This document shows, in pieces, positions 15,744-21,552 of a DNA stretch of 23,604 bases. Origin of the DNA: Porphyromonadaceae bacterium UBA3318 (GTDB lineage Bacteria > Bacteroidota > Bacteroidia > Bacteroidales > Muribaculaceae); contig DESI01000089.1 of assembly GCA_002361235.1 (NCBI GenBank), forward strand, positions 1 to 23,604, written 5' to 3'. Numbering within the stretch: the stretch's first letter is position 1; each line of letters starts with the position of its first letter. Position numbers and translations under genes: made by a program. A model generated the notes under the pieces. It made no database searches. It saw only the letters and a list, made by a program, of their open reading frames with translations, and was not told the DNA's origin.

Positions 15744-16196
15744 TCAGTCGTCGTAACGAAGGAACTTGCCCTGGGAGTCGAACCTCAGGTCGATTCCGTT
15801 CACCAGTTCCACATCGTAGCCGTAACGCTCTTTCGAGATCTCGTTGATGCCGGCACCGTCCATATTCGCCAACAGATATGTGTCGATTGTCTCGGGATAG
15901 AAACCGGTAGGCAGTTCTTTGTTTAGCGGAGCGTCCACATCAGTCCATTCTCCCGATTTATTGAAATCTATGCGCACTCCGTCCGACAGCATGACCTCAT
16001 ATTCATTTCTATCCTTATAGACCGTAGCCACTTTTGCCGATGCGAAATATGTGCTGACAAATGTCTTTGCCGATGCCGGCAATTCATTTTCACTGATCAC
16101 CTTGTCGTCGTCATCACATGCGGCGGCCAGAGCCCCGAACAACACCGTCACCAGCAGCAACGGCAGAAATTTCAGTATTCTTTTCATTTTCATCAT
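15744..16196 (-). CDS. PepSY-like lipoprotein with two repeats
   Basis: The 150-residue protein has a lipoprotein signal peptide ending LAAAC (Cys at residue 27) followed by DDDD. Two copies of a PepSY-like unit follow. The first is residues 35-90, with LPASAKTFVSTYF, then EYEVMLSDGVRIDFNKSGEW. The second is residues 95-150, with YPETIDTYLLANM, then GYDVELVNGIDLRFDSQGKF. Each is a helix plus a four-strand sheet ending in an IDF/DLRF and G-x-W/F pattern. This tandem form is common in Bacteroidales surface or periplasmic lipoproteins; binding or inhibition of a partner is proposed but not shown. Starts at 16193 and 16187 are also possible. It is a single gene with its own terminator. Confidence 0.82.
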   Translation of the reverse strand: MMKMKRILKFLPLLLVTVLFGALAAACDDDDKVISENELPASAKTFVSTYFASAKVATVYKDRNEYEVMLSDGVRIDFNKSGEWTDVDAPLNKELPTGFYPETIDTYLLANMDGAGINEISKERYGYDVELVNGIDLRFDSQGKFLRYDD

Positions 16197-16386
16197 TTTA
16201 ATTCATTCCCATTAATACTTTTAAGGCTGCCCTCCAATCGGACATAACCTTTCCTTACATATCTAACAAATTCCATTCCCATTTAGTTCTTATCACCATT
16301 TCATCAGAAATATAACATTATGTGTTTACATATCAGAAATTATCATTAATTTAACTTTCGCATGTTGGAATTATCAGATTTTCAAG
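16197..16386. other. Gene-free AT-rich stretch
   Basis: No ORF of note, no clear -33/-7 promoter for the minus-strand lipoprotein gene, and no long inverted repeat were seen. The fold-back repeat starts at its right edge. Confidence 0.5.
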
Positions 16387-16719
16387 TCACAGAACTGACG
16401 GCAAAGGCAAGCTTTTACCTTGCACTGAACTTGCAGAACTGACACAGAACGTTATTTAAGTATTAGTGATGAGTTATGAGGCTTATCCTTCGTTACTTGT
16501 CACTTATCACTATGGCTTCAGACTTACTTCTGCCTTTGTCACAGATTCTGCTTGCGCATGAGCAGGAACATACACAGAATACTTCTGTGAAAATCCCCGT
16601 TGCCGTCAATGACGGCTCTGTGCCACGGTCGAGTCTGACCCGAAGTGGCATATAAGAAAAAGTTCTGTGCCGTTCTGTCAGTTCTGTGCGGGATGCGCAG
16701 CATCCGAATAGTTCTGTGA
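16387..16719. repeat. Fold-back intergenic repeat, copy 2
   Basis: The ends TCACAGAAC (16387-16395) and GTTCTGTGA (16711-16719) are inverted. The order of internal blocks follows copy 1 (11028-11348): CACAGAACTGACGG, a hairpin at 16400-16419, CAGAACTG-CACAGAAC, a GCCGTCAATGACGGC hairpin (16602-16616) flanked by GTT and TCTGTG, and a hairpin GGATGC-GCA-GCATCC (16691-16705). Unlike copy 1 it has an inner palindrome at 16464-16513 built from heptads like those after the ThrE gene. Several TTCTGTG units near the right end give more than one way to pair the arms. Confidence 0.75.
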
Positions 16720-16826
16720 GTCTAATTTCTTTTAGTTCCATCATGAGAACCTGCGAAACTTGAATCAAATAATCCTCTTATTTACCATTCTCTTAATGTT
16801 AATCAATGTTAAATTCAATGTTGCAA

Positions 16827-16858
16827 TTTGGTTTATATTTTAAACTAATTTATATTTG
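16827..16858 (+). promoter_or_regulatory. Promoter upstream of the MITE and membrane-protein gene
   Basis: TTTG (16827-16830), a 20-base spacer and TATATTTG (16851-16858) match the Bacteroidota promoter exactly. The next plausible gene is the membrane protein at 17363, about 500 bases away. A MITE-like element (16977-17326) now fills most of the gap, so this may be the original promoter pushed away by the insertion. A weak hairpin with a T run (about 16879-16900) could act as an attenuator. Confidence 0.6.
16830..16846. promoter_or_regulatory. Operator-like dyad 1 (in the promoter spacer)
   Basis: GGTTTATATTTTAAACT is an imperfect dyad (GTTTA with TAAAC) lying in the spacer of the promoter at 16827-16858. 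It matches the downstream dyad at 16911-16927 at 14 of 17 positions. Confidence 0.5.
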
Positions 16859-16910
16859 CAGTCGATTTAGGGCGGTAATCGCGAGTATCGCTCTTTTTTC
16901 AAATAATTTT

Positions 16911-16927
16911 GGTTTATATCATAAACC
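16911..16927. promoter_or_regulatory. Operator-like dyad 2
   Basis: GGTTTAT-ATC-ATAAACC is a perfect 7-bp dyad with a 3-base centre, 81 bases after dyad 1. A likely ligand is the winged-helix protein encoded at 18207-18491 in the same transcription unit; that assignment is inference. Confidence 0.5.
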
Positions 16928-16976
16928 TGTTTACAAACATCTTCTAAACTTGATTGAATTCAAGCCGGAAGAATTT

Positions 16977-17326
16977 AGAGCTTGTTTAAAAATAAATGTT
17001 AACGATAGGGTCGCATAGCTTGAGATGATTTTCAATCTGAGACGAAGGAGTGTACTGGACGTACACGACTGAGGAACAGGTTGAAAATCGGCCAAGATAT
17101 GCGAGACTGAGGTAACTTTTAACCATGGCAAGGCTCTATGATTATTGTTGTAAAATAGCAAATATTTGTGAAAGGAATCGAAAACAATACTGCAGACCGG
17201 CCATTCGTCGGCATCTTCCCATTTGCGTCTCGGTCGTTATGGAACCCCATAACTCCCTCAACGCAAGAGGGAATCTGCCTGACGAATGACCGCCCTATCA
17301 TTAACATTTATTATTAAACAAGCTCT
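16977..17326. mobile_element. MITE-like element B (350 bp)
   Basis: Terminal inverted repeats of 34 bases (16977-17010 and 17293-17326) match at 32 positions and begin AGAGCTTGTTTAA. Inside are two structured modules. The first (17020-17095) has ATGATTTTCAA and TTGAAAATC arms around a GTGTAC-TGGAC-GTACAC hairpin and is shared with element A. The second (17198-17292) is one long imperfect hairpin with stems CATTCGTC/GACGAATG, TTTGCGT/ACGCAAG and GTTATGG/CCATAAC. It has no protein-coding capacity. No clear target duplication was found. Confidence 0.75.
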
Positions 17327-17362
17327 TAGAAACCATTAAACACACTTTAAACACACTCAAAA

Positions 17363-17992
17363 ATGGAAGACAAGAAATTAACCGAGCAGGAAAGCCTTGA
17401 GCTCATCACCACTATGATACACCGCACACGCGAACGTTACATCGGCGACGGCAACATCATGCTTATGTGGGGCTATCTCTCCGTGGCAGTCGCCGCCCTG
17501 GTATGGATAATGCTGGCCGTCACCGGACATCAGGCATGGAACTATCTCTGGTTCCTGATAATGATTGTCGGCGGCATCCTCACGCCTGTCATGGCCCGCA
17601 AGGAACAGTCCGAACGCGGTATGAAAAGCTACTCCGACCGCCTCACTTCTCAGATCTGGACCGTTATCGGTTACACATCCATAGCCGCGGCGCTGATGTG
17701 CGTGGCATTTCTTCTGGTCGGCGGCGTCGACAGCTGGATGATGATGTTAGGCTTCGCATTGACACTGGTACCCTTCGCCGAGATAGTCCAAGGCATCGTA
17801 GTCAATGAAAAATCAATGATTGTCGGAGGCTCCATAGGTCTGCTGATCGGCATCTTCACCGAGTGCTGTATCGCAGGGCGTGTCACGCTTTACGCCGTCT
17901 GGTTCATGCCGCTGTTTATTTTGGCGTTCGCCACAATGTTTATAGTGCCCGGACACGTTATTAACTATAAAGCGAAGCATCAAAGACTTTAA
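17363..17992 (+). CDS. Multi-pass membrane protein, C terminus altered by a MITE
   Basis: The 209-residue protein has a soluble N terminus (about 1-30) and about six transmembrane helices, near residues 33-53, 60-76, 98-120, 124-145, 151-168 and 175-196. I do not recognise a named family, but similar proteins next to a small winged-helix regulator are a frequent Bacteroidota pair. The last codons are CAA AGA CTT TAA, and the CTT TAA comes from the start of MITE-like element A. In the reconstructed ancestor the frame reads CAA AGA TGA, one codon shorter and overlapping the regulator's ATG. An A-rich stretch precedes the start codon, with no Shine-Dalgarno. Element B ends 36 bases upstream. Confidence 0.75.
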   Translation: MEDKKLTEQESLELITTMIHRTRERYIGDGNIMLMWGYLSVAVAALVWIMLAVTGHQAWNYLWFLIMIVGGILTPVMARKEQSERGMKSYSDRLTSQIWTVIGYTSIAAALMCVAFLLVGGVDSWMMMLGFALTLVPFAEIVQGIVVNEKSMIVGGSIGLLIGIFTECCIAGRVTLYAVWFMPLFILAFATMFIVPGHVINYKAKHQRL

Positions 17993-18195
17993 GAGTGTGT
18001 TTACTTTTAAACCGTTTTAACAACTGAATAGAGTGATTATTTAAACTTCAAATTAATCTTGATGTCTTTTTTTGGCTGATTTTGCCAAGCTTCGTCGGTC
18101 ACGGTGCCCGCACCGCTCCCTCCTTAGCTTGCAAAATCATCTCAAAAAATCCTCTCAATCTTAATTTGGTTTAAAAGTAAACACACTCTAAAACA
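17987..18195. mobile_element. MITE-like element A (about 209 bp)
   Basis: Perfect 22-bp terminal inverted repeats (17992-18013 and 18168-18189, tip AGAGTGTGTTTA) are flanked by a 12-bp direct repeat AAGCATCAAAGA (17975-17986 and 18196-18207), which fits a target-site duplication. The interior carries GATTTTGC and GCAAAATC arms (18078-18085, 18130-18137) around a CGGTGC-CC-GCACCG hairpin (18102-18115). In reverse orientation this is the same module as in element B. It has no coding capacity and would need a transposase elsewhere in the genome. Confidence 0.82.
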
Positions 18196-18206
18196 AAGCA
18201 TCAAAG

Positions 18207-18491
18207 ATGAAAGAACTTGATCCGTTACTGCATTCGCAGCTCAGGCTGGCGGTAATGTCGATACTGATGAACATCGAGGAGGCCGACTTCGTCTATCTGC
18301 GCACCAAGACGGAGTCGACCGCCGGCAACCTCAGCATCCAGCTTGACAAGCTAAGCAACGCCGGCTACATTACCGTCACCAAGGGCTACGAGGGCAAACG
18401 TCCCCGTACCACCTGCCGCGTCACCACCGCCGGCCGCCACGCCTTCGAATCCTACGTCGACGCCCTGAAGCAATACCTCAACCTGAAGTAA
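18207..18491 (+). CDS. Winged-helix transcriptional regulator
   Basis: The 94-residue protein is a single winged-helix domain of the type found in small MarR-like regulators (HTH_34-like). It has a helix LDPLLHSQLRLAVMSILM, then DFVYLRTKTESTAGNLSIQLDKLSNAGYITVTKGYEGKRP, where the recognition helix is about residues 44-56 and the wing is KGYEGKRPRTT. The C-terminal helix (AFESYVDALKQYLNL) should dimerise. It follows the membrane-protein gene and was probably coupled to it by an ATGA overlap before element A inserted. Its ATG begins at the last base of the right target duplication. The dyads at 16830 and 16911 are candidate binding sites. Confidence 0.85.
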   Translation: MKELDPLLHSQLRLAVMSILMNIEEADFVYLRTKTESTAGNLSIQLDKLSNAGYITVTKGYEGKRPRTTCRVTTAGRHAFESYVDALKQYLNLK

Positions 18492-18507
18492 AGTTGAAAT
18501 TTTAGGG

Positions 18508-19296
18508 TCACACGAACATCTGGATATAGAGCATGCACATCACGCCCGCCACAAGGGCGTATGTCGCATGCTTCTCGAATCCGTGGCTGTGCGTCTCCGG
18601 TATCATTTCGTCGCTTATCACATACAGCATCGCGCCGCCGGCCATGGCCGTTATGGTCGGAAGCAGCAGATTCGAGATCTCGCCTATCAGATAGCCTGTC
18701 AGCACGCCGACCACTTCCATCAGCGCCACCGCAAGACTTACGCTCACCACTTTCGGATAGCTCACGCCTATCATCAGCAGCGGCGTCACCACCACCATTC
18801 CCTCCGGGATGTTCTGCAACGCGATGGTTATGGCCACCGTATAAGCGTTGCTCATGTCGCCGCCGTCAAACACCACGCCCGTGGCCAGTCCCTCCGGGAA
18901 TTTGTGTATGGCTATGGCCATGACGAACAGCAGAATCCGGTCCACGCTCCGGTTGCTGTGTGGGTGATGTTCCTCGCCGGCATCCGGAGCCGAATCCCGG
19001 TCCAGTCCTGTAAGGTGATGCAGATGCGGAGTGATTTTGTCGAGGAATGCTACAAGCAGCACTCCGAGCCCCACGCCGATCACAGGCTGCCACCAACCGC
19101 CGCGCCCGGCCATTTCCACAGCCGGCATTATCAGGCACGCCAACGACGCCGTCAGCATCATCCCCGCGCAGAATCCTAAGAATATATCATTCCAGCGGTG
19201 CGGAATTTTCCGCACCACCAGTCCCACCGTCGAACCGAGCAGCGACGCCAGCCCCAGTCCCCCGGCGCATATCAGCAACTGTTGAAACACCGTCAT
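18508..19296 (-). CDS. ZIP-family metal transporter
   Basis: The 262-residue protein has about eight transmembrane helices and the ZIP signatures AIAIHKFPEGLATGV (about residues 127-141) and ALQNIPEGMVVVTPL (about 159-173), where His, Glu and Asn line the metal path. A His-rich cytoplasmic loop, EEHHPHSN, precedes the first motif, as in many ZIP proteins. It imports a divalent metal, most likely Zn or Fe, across the inner membrane. Its stop is 16 bases from that of the convergent regulator gene, with no terminator between them. A consensus-like promoter lies upstream at 19343-19374; no Zur or Fur box was recognised. Confidence 0.88.
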   Translation of the reverse strand: MTVFQQLLICAGGLGLASLLGSTVGLVVRKIPHRWNDIFLGFCAGMMLTASLACLIMPAVEMAGRGGWWQPVIGVGLGVLLVAFLDKITPHLHHLTGLDRDSAPDAGEEHHPHSNRSVDRILLFVMAIAIHKFPEGLATGVVFDGGDMSNAYTVAITIALQNIPEGMVVVTPLLMIGVSYPKVVSVSLAVALMEVVGVLTGYLIGEISNLLLPTITAMAGGAMLYVISDEMIPETHSHGFEKHATYALVAGVMCMLYIQMFV

Positions 19297-19342
19297 ATCT
19301 TAAGAATTAACACAATTTTTATCGTCTCAGTTGAGTAATGAA

Positions 19343-19374
19343 CAAAATTACAATCTTACACGGTCTGACACAAT
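19343..19374 (-). promoter_or_regulatory. Promoter of the ZIP transporter gene
   Basis: On the minus strand, ATTG (19374-19371), a 20-base spacer and TAATTTTG (19350-19343) fit the Bacteroidota promoter. The leader to the ATG at 19296 would be about 40 bases. Confidence 0.6.
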
Positions 19375-19632
19375 CCTCATTATTTGTGATTTTTAGCTTG
19401 GAGTGGCAGACACGAAGTCTGTTATCCACAAACTGGCAGCATTACCACATCTCTTGTGACAATGTATTCGTCTGGCCATAGCATCCTGTTTGGTAACAGA
19501 TAGCTATAATACCGGCACATGACGAACCCAAACATAGTTTTTCGCGTACTGACTTAAACCATCGTTCGCGGTGCTACAAAAATTTGAAGATGGAGTTGCT
19601 CACCTGTGAAATCAAAATTTAGATTTTAATTG
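19375..19632. other. Gene-free flank left of the IS
   Basis: No ORF of supportable length, RNA gene or repeat was recognised here. It may hold decayed sequence interrupted by the IS, but I could not match it to the right flank. Confidence 0.4.
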
Positions 19633-21220
19633 ATTTAAGTTTCGCAAGTACTGATTTCCAAAGATAAGGGCATAAAAAAACGACATGGTTTCTTGCATAA
19701 TTGCAAGAAAATGAGTAATTTTAAGTACCACCAAAAAACTAACTCAGGGCCATGTCGATACACAAAATTACACCATTTCTCTCGGATATCAAAGACTTTT
19801 TCAAGAATTCTGATATGACAGCAGCCATGCAGAACATAATTTCCATTCTCGCTCAGGTCCGGATGACGGAGCGTGACACGCTTGCCGTCACAAGCAAGCA
19901 CAACTGCATATACAGGCTGCTCACCGTATTTCAATGCCTTCTTCTGTTCCCTTGCTTCGGTGTCAGAAACGCCTACCGCAATCAGAAACACGGCATTCTC
20001 GAACCATTGGTCAAGGCGAGGAAAGATGTCTTCTACCGGTTCATGGAAAATCCGGATGTGGACTGGAGAAAGGCTCTCTGGCACATATCCGTACAGTTGT
20101 GGAACCGCATACATATGCGTTCCGACCACAAGTCTGACGACGTCTGTCTGATTCTTGACGACACCGACCATGAGAAGACAGGCCGTACCATCGAGAAAAT
20201 CGGCCGTGTTCACTCCCATCTGGCCCACAAGGCGGTGCTCGGATTCAAATGCCTCTGTATGGCCGTCACCGACGGTGTTTCCCAGATTCTTCTTGATTTT
20301 GCCATAGTCGGAGAGAAAGAAAAGAAAGAAAACTATGGAATGAGTGCCAAGGAACTCAAACGGCGTCGGACAACCGAACACGACAGCGAGGTGCTCCGTC
20401 AGAGGGAGAAGGAATATGGCATGTCCAAGATAGAACTGGCCAAAGAGATGATAAAACGAGCCATCCGCCGTGGCATAAAGTTCAGTTACGTCCTGGCAGA
20501 CAGCTGGTTCACCAATAAGGAGATTATCAAGTTCATCCATAGCCGTCACATCAAATGCCATTGGCTCGGCATGATCAAGGTCGGAGAGAACGGAAAGACA
20601 AAATACCATACCGAACATGGAGACCTCACGGCGCCGGCTCTTGTAAAGCTCGGCAAGAAACTCAGGCTCAGGAAGTACAGCCGCAAGCTCAAATGCCACT
20701 ATGTCATGTTTGACGCCACGTTCGGCGGAGTGCCGGTAAGGATATTCCTCGTCCGCCGCACAAGTCATGGAAAATGGAACGGTCTGCTTACCACCGACAT
20801 GAACATCGACTTCTTCAAGGCGTGGGAGATATATTCCAGACGTTGGGCTCTTGAAGTCGTCTTCAAGGACTGCAAGACCAATCTGGGGTTCGGCAAATGC
20901 CAGAGTACCTGCTTCGCATCTCAGATTGCAGCTGCCACATTGTGCTGTCTGCAATACGATATCCTCTCCGTCGCGAAACGCTTCAGCGACTACGAGACCA
21001 TAGGTGGACTCTTCCGGGAGATTTCCAGAGAGACCGTACAGCTCTCCGTCGCCCAACAGATATGGGGTGTCCTTCAGGAACTGGTCACTGCAATAGCTGA
21101 GATCTTCGGCCTTTTGGACGAAGAAGTCTATGATGCTGTGATCAATCAATCTGACGAATTGGCTCATATCGCTAAATTTTACAATCTGAAATCAGCAAGT
21201 TGAACTTGCGAAACTTAAAT
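19633..21220 (+). mobile_element. Complete IS4-family insertion sequence (1588 bp)
   Basis: Perfect 17-bp terminal inverted repeats (19633-19649 and 21204-21220, tip ATTTAAGTTTCGCAAGT) enclose one intact transposase gene. A second shared block, CTGATTTC, follows a few bases inside each end. Inside the left end a perfect 9-bp hairpin (19689-19697 with 19702-19710, loop TAAT) precedes the gene and could block read-through translation from outside promoters. At the right end GCAAGTT and AACTTGC (21195-21209) fold over the stop codon. No flanking direct repeat is visible. Confidence 0.9.
19752..21203 (+). CDS. IS4-family DDE transposase
   Basis: The 483-residue transposase is intact. DDE residues are visible: the first Asp in LILDDTDHEKTG (Asp136 or 137), the second in VLADSWFTNKE (Asp250), and Glu368 within the IS4 signature Y-(2)-R-(3)-E-(6)-K, read as YSRRWALEVVFKDCK (Tyr361, Arg364, Glu368, Lys375). 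The insertion of beta-strand-rich sequence between the second Asp and the Glu is as expected for IS4 members. It should cut and paste the element by a hairpin mechanism. The ATG at 19752 follows AGGGCC closely. An uninterrupted frame and intact signature suggest recent activity. A long antisense frame covers the same DNA and is not counted as a gene. Confidence 0.93.
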   Translation: MSIHKITPFLSDIKDFFKNSDMTAAMQNIISILAQVRMTERDTLAVTSKHNCIYRLLTVFQCLLLFPCFGVRNAYRNQKHGILEPLVKARKDVFYRFMENPDVDWRKALWHISVQLWNRIHMRSDHKSDDVCLILDDTDHEKTGRTIEKIGRVHSHLAHKAVLGFKCLCMAVTDGVSQILLDFAIVGEKEKKENYGMSAKELKRRRTTEHDSEVLRQREKEYGMSKIELAKEMIKRAIRRGIKFSYVLADSWFTNKEIIKFIHSRHIKCHWLGMIKVGENGKTKYHTEHGDLTAPALVKLGKKLRLRKYSRKLKCHYVMFDATFGGVPVRIFLVRRTSHGKWNGLLTTDMNIDFFKAWEIYSRRWALEVVFKDCKTNLGFGKCQSTCFASQIAAATLCCLQYDILSVAKRFSDYETIGGLFREISRETVQLSVAQQIWGVLQELVTAIAEIFGLLDEEVYDAVINQSDELAHIAKFYNLKSAS

Positions 21221-21265
21221 TCCTCAAAAATCAGACATGATAGGGGATATCATAAAAAATGAGGA
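21221..21265. repeat. Palindrome touching the right end of the IS
   Basis: TCCTCA (21221-21226) pairs with TGAGGA (21260-21265), and ATGATA (21237-21242) with TATCAT (21248-21253) inside it. It begins at the first base after the IS terminal repeat. There is no T run on the plus strand, so it is not a standard terminator for the transposase. It may be the interrupted target or part of an older repeat. Confidence 0.5.
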
Positions 21266-21358
21266 CAAAAAAACATGGGTGCTCGCTATAAAATAATAAT
21301 ATTCTCCGAAGTGAAAGACAATTTTAAATGAAAGAGCCGTGGAAAGATTCTTACTGCT

Positions 21359-21390
21359 CTTGCATAATCGGGACGATCTTATTAACTTTG
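21359..21390 (+). promoter_or_regulatory. Promoter of the GH43-type gene
   Basis: CTTG (21359-21362), a 20-base spacer and TAACTTTG (21383-21390) match the Bacteroidota promoter with one mismatch in the -33 box. Transcription would begin close to 21395-21397, giving a leader of about 155 bases. Confidence 0.6.
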
Positions 21391-21393
21391 TCG

Positions 21394-21471
21394 CAGTCCC
21401 TGGGAGTTGTCGTAACTTTCATGGAAAAAGCGGTCAAACTTTTCTTTAAAGTTACTAATTTTCAGGGACTT
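21394..21471 (+). promoter_or_regulatory. Nested-hairpin leader of the GH43-type gene
   Basis: AGTCCCTG (21395-21402) pairs with CAGGGACT (21463-21470); inside it GTAACTTT (21412-21419) pairs with AAAGTTAC (21448-21455); and AAAAG can pair with CTTTT nearer the tip. The outer stem begins at the predicted transcript start. An outer imperfect match, TCTTGCA with TGCAAGA (21358-21364, 21473-21479), spans the promoter as well. It may be a structured leader RNA or a remnant of a palindromic repeat. Confidence 0.5.
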
Positions 21472-21552
21472 TTGCAAGAAATAACTAATTAAAAATCAGT
21501 AATATAACCGACAAAATTCATTTTTTTCATCTACTAAAAATACCAAGATACA

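Noticed and set aside
16493..16768. 91-residue minus-strand frame
   Set aside because: It lies across the fold-back repeat, whose conservation is in its hairpins; copy 1 does not keep the frame.
16806..17018. 70-residue plus-strand frame
   Set aside because: It begins ahead of the promoter at 16827-16858 and runs into the terminal repeat of MITE-like element B, so it spans unrelated sequence.
19635..21167. 510-residue open frame on the minus strand across the IS
   Set aside because: It is antisense to an intact transposase with clear DDE and YREK motifs, starts and ends near the IS ends, and its translation shows no family feature. It is a by-product of codon use in the real frame.
19611..21241. 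Target-site duplication of the IS
   Set aside because: The bases just outside the two terminal repeats (ending TTTTAATTG on the left, starting TCCTCAAAA on the right) do not match in any register I tried.
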